A stretch of DNA of 24,996 nt from JBDRNO01 sp043811005 (GTDB lineage Bacteria > Bacteroidota > Bacteroidia > NORP154), in assembly GCA_043811005.1 (NCBI GenBank), contig JBDRNO010000253.1:1-24996 (forward strand). Reading direction: 5' to 3'. Position 1 is the first letter of the stretch, and the number at the start of each line of letters is the position of its first letter. The notes below the pieces were generated by a model. That model worked only from the letters and a program-made list of their open reading frames with translations, ran no database searches and was not told the DNA's origin. The position numbers were made by a program, and so were the translations under genes. Below are positions 14,905 through 21,477 of this stretch, piece after piece.

Positions 14905-16065
14905 ATGGAAAGGTTAAACGAATATATTAAAGGTGATAAAGTGATCTGGGCAGTAGTCCTGATACTTTCCATATTCTCAATGCTGGCAGTTTACAGTTCT
15001 ACCGGAACGCTTGCATATAAATACCAGTCAGGAAATACAGAGTACTATTTTTTGAAACATTTTATTACTCTGATTCTGGGTCTATCCCTGATGTACGTTG
15101 CTCATTTGATAAAATATACATATTATTCAAGATTGTCCCAGATATTTTTATTGATTACTATACCTTTACTTATATTGACATTATTTAAAGGAACAAGCTC
15201 ATATGAAGCAAAAAGGTGGTTGACTATGCCTGTTGTCGGGATTTCATTTCAGACTTCTGATCTTGCAAAATTGGCTTTGATAATGTACGTAGCGAGATTA
15301 CTGTCAAAAAAGCAACAACAGATCAAGGAATTCAAGGTCACTTTCCTCCCCATAGTGATACCCATTATAATAGTTTGCGGATTGATACTCCCGGCAGATA
15401 TATCTACTGCCCTTTTGCTGTTTTTAACCTGTTTATTATTAATGTTCATTGGTAGAATAAAAATGAAATATATATTGGCTCTAATTGGTTCCGGGATAGT
15501 ATTGCTGTCTATATTTGCTGTGATCACATATAATTCTCCAAGTCAGGGTCGAATTAAAACAGGAGTAAAACGTATTGTTGATTTTTCAACTGGGGATAGC
15601 GAGGCAAATTACCAGGTAGAGCAGGCAAAAATGGCGATCGCCAAAGGGGGATTTGTCAATTTTAACCCCGGGGGAAGCACACAGAAAAATTTTTTACCAC
15701 AACCCTATTCGGATTTTATTTATGCGATAATTATTGAAGAATATGGCATGCTTGGCGGAGTATTTATAATATTGTTGTATTTCATACTATTTTTCAGAGC
15801 TATTATAATTGTAGCTAAGAGCCCTGGTATTTTTGCTGCATTGCTGGCAATAGGTTGCTGTTTTATCCTTATTTTTCAGGCAATGATAAATATGGCGGTT
15901 GCTGTTAATTTGATACCCGTAACAGGGCAATCCCTTCCTCTTGTGAGCATGGGGGGTACTTCAATCTTATTTACAAGTATAGCAATAGGAATAATTTTAA
16001 GTGTCAGCAGAAGCATTGAAAAGGAAGCCATAGAGAAGAATACAGCCAAATATGCAGTCGTTTAG
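14905..16065 (+). CDS. ftsW: Septal peptidoglycan glycosyltransferase FtsW
   Basis: SEDS-family membrane glycosyltransferase that polymerises lipid II at the septum with FtsI. It has about ten hydrophobic segments, beginning with VIWAVVLILSIFSMLAVYSSTG. Family motifs include KRWLTMP...SFQTSDLAKLALIMYVA, NFLPQPYSDFIYAIIIEEYG and, near the end, LPLVSMGGTSILF. I start at ATG 14905 (MERLNEYIKG), not the GTG at 14884, because the seven residues between are coded by a dispersed repeat. This gives 386 residues. It sits between murD and murG, the usual Bacteroidota order. Confidence 0.95.
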   Translation: MERLNEYIKGDKVIWAVVLILSIFSMLAVYSSTGTLAYKYQSGNTEYYFLKHFITLILGLSLMYVAHLIKYTYYSRLSQIFLLITIPLLILTLFKGTSSYEAKRWLTMPVVGISFQTSDLAKLALIMYVARLLSKKQQQIKEFKVTFLPIVIPIIIVCGLILPADISTALLLFLTCLLLMFIGRIKMKYILALIGSGIVLLSIFAVITYNSPSQGRIKTGVKRIVDFSTGDSEANYQVEQAKMAIAKGGFVNFNPGGSTQKNFLPQPYSDFIYAIIIEEYGMLGGVFIILLYFILFFRAIIIVAKSPGIFAALLAIGCCFILIFQAMINMAVAVNLIPVTGQSLPLVSMGGTSILFTSIAIGIILSVSRSIEKEAIEKNTAKYAVV

Positions 16066-16172
16066 ATAAGTGTAAACCCCTAAGATATGCCAGTAATAAG
16101 CAACCAGTTTCTGTATATTTCTTTTTAATTAATTTACGGAGTTATGTTCTTCAAATAGTTCAATTGTCATAA

Positions 16173-17402
16173 ATGCCAAACTCAAACTTAAGGAAAGTAA
16201 TCATCAGCGGAGGCGGAACAGGCGGTCATGTTTTCCCTGCTATTGCAATTGCCAATGCTCTTAAAGCGAAGGATGAGAATATTGAAATACTTTTTGTTGG
16301 CTCAAAAGACAGGATGGAGATGGAAAAAGTGCCGGCGGCAGGATATGAAATTGAGGGTTTATGGATCAGCGGGTTTCAGAGGAGACTAACATTAAAGAAT
16401 TTAAGTTTTCCATTCAAGCTGATTTCAAGCATAGTTAAAGCAAATAAAATATTAAATCGCTTTAAACCACAGGTGGTCGTTGGTGTTGGTGGTTATGCAA
16501 GCGGCCCGGTGCTTTATATGGCAGCAAAAAAAGGAATACCAACTTTAATTCAGGAGCAGAATTCATACCCTGGTATAACAAACAAACTACTTGCAAAGAA
16601 GGTTGATAAGATATGTGTGGCTTATGATAACATGGATCGGTTTTTCCCAAAGGAAAAAATTATCCTCACAGGAAACCCCGTACGGCAAGACATTCTGGAT
16701 TTAGAAGGTAAAAAAGAAAAAGCGCTTCAGTATTTTGGTTTAACAACAGAAGAAGTAACCCCTCCCGAGACTCCTCTCGGTCAGTTGGCGGAAAGGGAGA
16801 CCCTGCGCGATGGCTCTCCCTCTCCGCCAGCTGGCGGAAGGGCAGGGGAGGGGCTGGTGTTATTAGTCATCGGGGGAAGTTTAGGCGCAAGAACAATTAA
16901 CCAAAGCATTTCAAACAACCTGGAGTTGTTTATTAAAAACCAAATCCAGGTGATATGGCAAACAGGAAAAGGTTATTATGAAAAAGCCATATCAGACCTG
17001 TGCGGTCTTCAAAACCGCACAGGTCTTAAAGTATATGACTTCATCAACAAAATGGACTATGCTTATTCTGTTGCAGATATTATTGTATCAAGAGCAGGTG
17101 CAATTGCGGTTTCGGAATTGTGCTCGGTTGGCAAACCTGTTGTATTGATACCATCACCGAATGTTGCTGAAGACCATCAAACAAAAAATGCAATAGCTTT
17201 GGTAGATAAAAATGCGGCAATCATGATTAAGGATAACCAGGCAATTGAAAAATTAGGAACTGTTGTGATTGATCTTATAAATGATGAGACAAAAAGGAAA
17301 AGTTTAAGTGAAAATATTGCAAAGCTTGCATTAAAAGATTCTGCGGAGATTATTGCTAAAGAAATTTTGAACTTAGTTGAAGAACATAACTTAGTAAATT
17401 GA
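16173..17402 (+). CDS. murG: UDP-GlcNAc:lipid I N-acetylglucosaminyltransferase MurG, with two repeat-coded inserts
   Basis: Peripheral membrane GT-B enzyme converting lipid I to lipid II on the inner face of the membrane. The acceptor domain begins VIISGGGTGGHVFPA (His19) and has VVGVGGYASGP and QEQNSYPGITNKLL. The donor domain begins LLVIGGSLGARTINQS and has YDFINKMDYAYSVADIIVSRAGA and the UDP-GlcNAc loop SELCSVGKPVVLIPSP. Its 409 residues exceed the roughly 365 usual for the family. The excess is explained by residues about 196-228 at the interdomain linker and about 274-285 on a surface loop, both coded by palindromic DNA. The final residues HNLVN and the stop lie within another dispersed repeat. 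Confidence 0.95.
   Translation: MPNSNLRKVIISGGGTGGHVFPAIAIANALKAKDENIEILFVGSKDRMEMEKVPAAGYEIEGLWISGFQRRLTLKNLSFPFKLISSIVKANKILNRFKPQVVVGVGGYASGPVLYMAAKKGIPTLIQEQNSYPGITNKLLAKKVDKICVAYDNMDRFFPKEKIILTGNPVRQDILDLEGKKEKALQYFGLTTEEVTPPETPLGQLAERETLRDGSPSPPAGGRAGEGLVLLVIGGSLGARTINQSISNNLELFIKNQIQVIWQTGKGYYEKAISDLCGLQNRTGLKVYDFINKMDYAYSVADIIVSRAGAIAVSELCSVGKPVVLIPSPNVAEDHQTKNAIALVDKNAAIMIKDNQAIEKLGTVVIDLINDETKRKSLSENIAKLALKDSAEIIAKEILNLVEEHNLVN
16759..16853. repeat. Large palindromic element inside murG
   Basis: Outer arms CCCCTCCC (16759-16766) and GGGAGGGG (16846-16853) enclose inner arms GGCGGAAAGGGAG (16787-16799) and CTCCCTCTCCGCC (16816-16828, one mismatch), and the 16-bp palindrome at 16823-16838. 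It encodes a Pro/Gly/Arg-rich stretch between FGLTTEE and LLVIGGSLGA. The 11-mer GGGAGGGGCTG at 16846-16856 recurs in the murC insert in another reading frame. Confidence 0.9.
16823..16838. repeat. 16-bp palindrome TCCGCCAGCTGGCGGA, copy 4, in coding sequence
   Basis: A perfect copy within the murG insert, read as part of SPPAGGR. It is the same sequence as the intergenic copies at 2769, 6699 and 19967. Confidence 0.95.
16994..17026. repeat. Perfect 13-bp inverted repeat inside murG
   Basis: AGACCTGTGCGGT (16994-17006) and ACCGCACAGGTCT (17014-17026) with a 7-base loop. It encodes SDLCGLQNRTGL just before the conserved KVYDFINKMDYAY strand, so it adds or replaces about ten residues in a surface loop of the donor domain. 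Confidence 0.9.
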
Positions 17403-17408
17403 TTAAAA
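17383..17408 (+). repeat. ACTTNGTAAATTGATTAAAA repeat, copy 2, forming the murG stop
   Basis: Matches copy 1 at 25 of 26 positions. Read in frame it supplies the last residues of MurG (HNLVN) and the TGA stop at 17400-17402. Confidence 0.75.
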
Positions 17409-17444
17409 GGCAATTAATATTACGTGCTTAGGAAATTAAAAATG

Positions 17445-17486
17445 TTGCGAGTTGTTCGCTCCTGGCTTCTCGCTTCTGGCAACTGG
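17445..17486 (+). repeat. CTGGCTTCTCGCTTCTGGCAACTGG-type low-complexity repeat
   Basis: Short imperfect units (TTGCGAGTTG, CTGGCTTCT, CGCTTCTGG) in the gap between murG and murC. It resembles simple intergenic repeats elsewhere in Bacteroidota; no gene lies here. Confidence 0.5.
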
Positions 17487-17537
17487 TAAAAATGATATAA
17501 TATGATTTGCCGAAATCTAGTAATTTGGCAGGAAACA

Positions 17538-19000
17538 ATGAACTTAAACACTATAGATAATTTTTACTTCATAGGTATTGGAGGAATAGGCATGAGTGCC
17601 CTTGCCCGCTATTTTAATGCTTGGGGGAAATTTGTATGCGGTTATGACCTCACCACAACTGCATTGACAGATGAACTGATATCCGAAGGCATTGAAGTGC
17701 ATTTTGAAGAAAATGTGAATTCAATACCTCAATCAATATTGAATCCTGCTGATAAAAGTAAAGTATTGATAGTGTATACCCCTGCGGTGCCTGATACAAA
17801 TGAGGAATTGACCTATTTTAAACAGAATGATTTTAGTGTAAAAAAACGGGCAGAAGTATTAAGTTTGATAACCGGGCAAAAATTTACCATTGCTGTAGCA
17901 GGAACACATGGCAAAACGACCGTATCATCAATGATTGCGCATATTTTAAAACATGCCGGTATCAATTGCACTGCTTTTTTAGGTGGTATCAGCCGGAACT
18001 ACAATACAAATCTAATAACAGCCCATCCCCCGAACCCTTCCAAAAAGGATTTAGATGGGACCGGGCAAGTGCGGAGGGTTTCCCTCCCCTTTGGGGAAGG
18101 TAAGGGAGGGGCTGAAGTGATTTTTATTGTCGAAGCAGATGAATACGACAAGTCATTCCTGTCGCTACATCCCGATATTGCCGTTATTACATCTACTGAT
18201 GCAGACCATTTGGATATTTACGGTGATGTGAAACATGTTGAAGAAGCATATTTTCAATTTGCAAAACAAATAAAAGGGAAAGGCAAACTAATAATAAAAC
18301 AGGACTTAAAACTCGTCAACGAACTACATCAAACTTCACTTATTACATATTCTTTATCAGCCGCAGAATATTTTGCCAAAAACATTAAAATAGAAAACGG
18401 GAAATATGTGTTTGATATTGTTACTCCGGTTGAAGAAATAAGAAACATAAAACTGGATATACCCGGACGACACAATATGGAAAATGCCATAGCAGCAATA
18501 GCAGTTGCCCAAATAATGGAGATTAAAGTAAAAGATATTAAAGAGGCAATTAGTTCATTTAAAGGTGTAAAAAGGCGCTTCGATTACCAGGTGAAAACCG
18601 ATGATCTGATTTATATTGATGATTATGCACATCATCCTCAGGAAATAACAGCTTGTATCCAAACAGTCAGGGAATTATATCCCAACAGAAGAATTACCGG
18701 CATTTTTCAACCCATCTTTATTCCAGAACACGTGATTTTGCTGACGACTTTGCCAGAAGTTTAGAGTTGCTGGATGAGTTGATATTATTAGAAATTTATC
18801 CTGCAAGAGAACAACCAATTAAAGGGATTGATGCAAAGATGTTATTGGATAAAATTGATATTATTAACAAGAAGATGTGTACAAAAAGTGAGCTAACCAA
18901 TGAAATTGGTAAAAATATCGAAGTACTTTTAACTCTCGGTGCGGGAGATATTGACCAGTTGATTGAACCAATCAGGGAAGCTCTAATTGATAAACGATAA
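17538..19000 (+). CDS. murC: UDP-N-acetylmuramate:L-alanine ligase MurC (frameshifted, with a repeat-coded insert)
   Basis: First Mur ligase, cytosolic. Motifs are FIGIGGIGMSALARYF, VYTPAVP, the ATP loop AGTHGKTTVSS (Lys126), FIVEADEYDKSFL, TDADHLDIYG, GRHNMENA and DDYAHHPQEI. I start at ATG 17538 (MNLNTIDNFYFIGIGG); an ATG at 17502 would add 12 unconserved residues. The open frame leaves the family after RRITGIFQP and stops at 18764. One extra base in the CCC run at 18711-18713 resumes it as HLYSRTRDFADDFARSL through IEPIREALIDKR, giving about 487 residues. Bacteroidota MurC is usually near 455-460; the difference matches the roughly 30-residue insert at about 161-192. As read, the ligase would lack most of its C-terminal domain. 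Confidence 0.92.
18019..18114. repeat. Palindromic element inside murC
   Basis: Ends CAGCCC (18019-18024) and GGGCTG (18109-18114) are reverse complements, with the internal inverted pair GGAGGG/CCCTCC and CCTCCCCTTTGGGGAAGG. About 96 bases code for HPPNPSKKDLDG...RRVSLPFGEGKGG between NYNTNL and FIVEADEYD. It ends in the same 11-mer (18104-18114) as the murG insert, but read in a different frame. Confidence 0.85.
18711..18713 (+). other. Frameshift site in murC (CCC run)
   Basis: TTTTTCAACCCATCTTTATT reads IFQPIFI in the open frame. With CCCC instead of CCC it would read IFQPHLYSRTRDF, a strongly conserved MurC motif. The needed shift (-1) is opposite in sign to that in mraY. Confidence 0.88.
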
Positions 19001-19050
19001 TTGTTAACCGTTAAGAACATAGTTTCCCAAATTAATGAAAAAGATATTCT

Positions 19051-19149
19051 TACGCGAATCACGAATTAAACGCGAATAAGGCGAATAAATGAAGTTTTTA
19101 AAGAAACAATCTACATTCGCTTCATTCGCGTAGATTAGCGATTCGTGTA
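19051..19149. repeat. Imperfect inverted repeat ACGCGAATCACGAATT...ATTCGTGTA
   Basis: Left arm 19051-19085 (TACGCGAATCACGAATTAAA, then CGCGAATAAGGCGAAT) matches the reverse complement of 19115-19149 with several mismatches, around a 29-base centre. A half-copy-like TACACGAATTAACACTAAT is at 21361-21379, before ftsZ. It fills most of the 225-base murC-ftsQ gap and could fold in the mRNA. Confidence 0.8.
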
Positions 19150-19225
19150 TAAAAAAACAAACTTGAAACATTGTCAGCTAGCGGCAGATATGCGTTAGAA
19201 GAATATCGATACAATAAATTAAATC

Positions 19226-19954
19226 TTGAAGAAAGTTTTTAACATATCACTCTGGACTTTTTCTATAATCTGCCTGTTAATAATCATGGGATTTGTTAAC
19301 AGAGAACAGGAAGATGTTGTTTGTAAGAATTTGGATATTAGAATAAACTATGACCAAGAGAGTTTTTTTGTTGAAAAAGAAGACATTATCTCAATAATAG
19401 TTGAGAAAGGAATTAAATTAATTGGTAAGCCATTATCCGAAATAGATTACAAATACTTTGAAACACTTATCAGCGCAAATCCTTTTATTTATAATGCAGA
19501 GGTTTATTCAACAATTACAGGCGAACTTAAGATTGATATTATACAGAGGAGACCGATTATAAGGATAATGGAGAATGGGCTAGGGAATAATTTTTATTTA
19601 GATGAACAAGGGAAAGGAATGCCCCTTTCCAGGAAGTACACTTCTAGGGTGCTGATTGCTAATGGGCATATCAAAAAAACAATGCTGGATGATTTATTTA
19701 TATTGGCAAAATATATTGATGATAATAAATTTTGGAAGGCGCAGATACAGCAAATCTATGTAGATAAGGATGAAGAAATTTATCTTATTCCCAGGGTGGG
19801 AAGACATAAAATAATTTTAGGTGATGTGTCGGATTTGAATGAGAATTTCAGTAAGCTGATGATTTTCTATAAGAAGGGATTAAATACTATTGGGTGGAAT
19901 AAATATAAGACAATCAATTTAAAATATAAAGATCAAATAGTGTGTACTAAATAG
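19226..19954 (+). CDS. ftsQ: Cell-division protein FtsQ
   Basis: A 242-residue bitopic division protein: a short basic N-terminus, one membrane segment (about residues 8-23, LWTFSIICLLIIMGFV) and a periplasmic part. The segment IISIIVEKGIKLIGKPLSEIDYKYFETLISANPFIYNAEVYSTITGELKIDIIQRRPIIRI has the pattern of the POTRA-like region followed by the FtsQ beta domain. The start codon is TTG at 19226 (MKKVFNISLW); no better ATG is available. Position between murC and ftsA supports the call. The bases before the start (CGATACAATAAATTA) match those before the TTG of gldB. Confidence 0.88.
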   Translation: MKKVFNISLWTFSIICLLIIMGFVNREQEDVVCKNLDIRINYDQESFFVEKEDIISIIVEKGIKLIGKPLSEIDYKYFETLISANPFIYNAEVYSTITGELKIDIIQRRPIIRIMENGLGNNFYLDEQGKGMPLSRKYTSRVLIANGHIKKTMLDDLFILAKYIDDNKFWKAQIQQIYVDKDEEIYLIPRVGRHKIILGDVSDLNENFSKLMIFYKKGLNTIGWNKYKTINLKYKDQIVCTK

Positions 19955-19966
19955 CACATAACTACG

Positions 19967-19982
19967 TCCGCCAGCTGGCGGA
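19967..19982. repeat. 16-bp palindrome TCCGCCAGCTGGCGGA, copy 5
   Basis: A perfect copy in the 49-base gap between ftsQ and ftsA, ending 21 bases before the ftsA start. It is followed by TATTAAAATTCCGA, as is copy 1 after a short gap. Confidence 0.95.
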
Positions 19983-20003
19983 TATTAAAATTCCGAAACA
20001 AAA

Positions 20004-21290
20004 ATGAAAGAACCTGAAATAGTTGTTAGTTTAGACATTGGTACAACAAAGATAGCCGCAATGATCGGCAAAAAAGACAAACACGACAAGGTCGAGATAT
20101 TGGGAATGGGAAAGACTGAATCATTGGGGGTTAAACGCGGTATTGTTGTCAATATTTCACAGACTGCCGATTCAATCAGAACTGCAATTGATGAAGCTGT
20201 AAAGCAAGCCGGGGTTCATGATGTTAAATTTGTTAATGTAGGAATAGCAGGGCAGCATATCAAGAGTGTGCAGCAACCCGGGTACAGAACACGTGATAGT
20301 GTTGATGAGGAGATCACCCAAAAGGATATTGATGAGTTGGTTAATGATATGTACAAATTAGTGATGCAGCCCGGGGAAGAAATAATACACGTATTGCCGC
20401 AGGAGTTCAGGGTGGATGGAGAAGAGGGAAATCCCATTGGCATGTATGGTAGCCGGTTGGAAGCAAATTTTCATATTATTATTGGGAAGGTAGCTGCAGC
20501 AAGGAATATCATTAAATGTGTTCAGAAAGCTGGTTTGGAGGTAGTTGAGGTGATACTTGAACCACTTGCATCATCCGAAGCTGTTTTGAGCGAAGAGGAA
20601 AAAGAAGCAGGAGTTCTTTTAGTGGATATTGGAGGAGGGACAACTGATGTCGCCATTTTTCAGGATGGTATTATCCGGCATACAGCAGTTATTCCCTTTG
20701 GCGGAAGTGTTATTACAAACGATATTAAGGAAGGTTGTTCTATTATCAGGAAACAAGCTGAGCTTTTAAAGATCAAATTCGGTTCTGCATTGGCAAGTGA
20801 AACACAAGAGAATGAAATTGTGTCAATACCAGGTTTGAGAGGCAGAGAACCAAAGGAAATATCGGTTATGAACCTTGCTCATATCATTCAGGCCCGAATG
20901 GAAGAGATCATTGAACATGTTTATTATGAATTAAGAAATTCGGGCTATGAAGATAAGTTGATTGGTGGTATTGTTGTAACAGGCGGTGGAGCTCAACTTA
21001 AGCATATATCCCAACTATTTGAATTTGTCACAGGTAAGGGAACAAGAGTAGGATATCCCAACGAACATCTTGCCCCTATAGGTTCTGGATTGGAAGAAGT
21101 TACAAGTCCTATATTCTCAACCGGTATCGGGCTGGTGATAAAAGGTTTTGAATCTCTGGAAAAACAAGAAGAAGGAAAAAGAATTGTAATACATTCAAAA
21201 AAGAAAAAAAGCAGTTTTTTCGATCAGTTCTTTAACAAAAGCAGAGAGTTTTTCGAGGAAAAAGATATTGATGAAGAACAAGCGAATTAA
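20004..21290 (+). CDS. ftsA: Cell-division protein FtsA
   Basis: Actin-like ATPase tethering FtsZ filaments to the membrane. Phosphate-1 motif VSLDIGTTKIAAMIG opens the protein, LLVDIGGGTTDVAIF is phosphate-2 and GGIVVTGGGAQLKHI the adenosine motif. The SHS2 (1C) subdomain lies between (GQHIKSVQQPGYRTRDS...VLPQEFRVDG). The C-terminus KKKKSSFFDQFFNKSREFFEE is basic then amphipathic, consistent with a membrane-targeting helix. The 428 residues are normal. No repeat insertion is visible in the gene. Confidence 0.97.
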   Translation: MKEPEIVVSLDIGTTKIAAMIGKKDKHDKVEILGMGKTESLGVKRGIVVNISQTADSIRTAIDEAVKQAGVHDVKFVNVGIAGQHIKSVQQPGYRTRDSVDEEITQKDIDELVNDMYKLVMQPGEEIIHVLPQEFRVDGEEGNPIGMYGSRLEANFHIIIGKVAAARNIIKCVQKAGLEVVEVILEPLASSEAVLSEEEKEAGVLLVDIGGGTTDVAIFQDGIIRHTAVIPFGGSVITNDIKEGCSIIRKQAELLKIKFGSALASETQENEIVSIPGLRGREPKEISVMNLAHIIQARMEEIIEHVYYELRNSGYEDKLIGGIVVTGGGAQLKHISQLFEFVTGKGTRVGYPNEHLAPIGSGLEEVTSPIFSTGIGLVIKGFESLEKQEEGKRIVIHSKKKKSSFFDQFFNKSREFFEEKDIDEEQAN

Positions 21291-21291
21291 G

Positions 21292-21317
21292 GACAGAACT
21301 TCGTAAATTGATTAAAA
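21292..21317 (+). repeat. ACTTNGTAAATTGATTAAAA repeat, copy 3
   Basis: Directly after the ftsA stop; 23 of 26 positions match copy 1. The rest of the 187-base ftsA-ftsZ gap is AT-rich, with a short TACACGAATTAACACTAAT repeat at 21361-21379. Confidence 0.7.
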
Positions 21318-21466
21318 AGTATTTTTACCGTTCGGCTGAACTCAAGCTGAAGCCACTAATTACACGAATTAACACTAATTATTTATAATTTTTAAAGAAA
21401 ATAAAAATTAATAATGTAGTGAGTAAATTCTGATATATATTAAATAATAAATAGTCACTTAAACAC

Positions 21467-21471
21467 GGAGG
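21467..21471 (+). promoter_or_regulatory. Strong Shine-Dalgarno site of ftsZ
   Basis: GGAGG is followed by six A residues and the ATG at 21478. Most other starts in this window have no such site, as is usual in Bacteroidota. Confidence 0.7.
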
Positions 21472-21477
21472 AAAAAA

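Noticed and set aside
18700..18730. Programmed -1 frameshifting in murC
   Set aside because: CAACCCATC is not a recognised slippery heptamer and I see no obvious downstream stem; a missing C explains it better.
18653..19000. A separate small gene after murC
   Set aside because: From HLYSRTRDF onward it is the MurC C-terminal domain in a shifted frame, not an independent protein.
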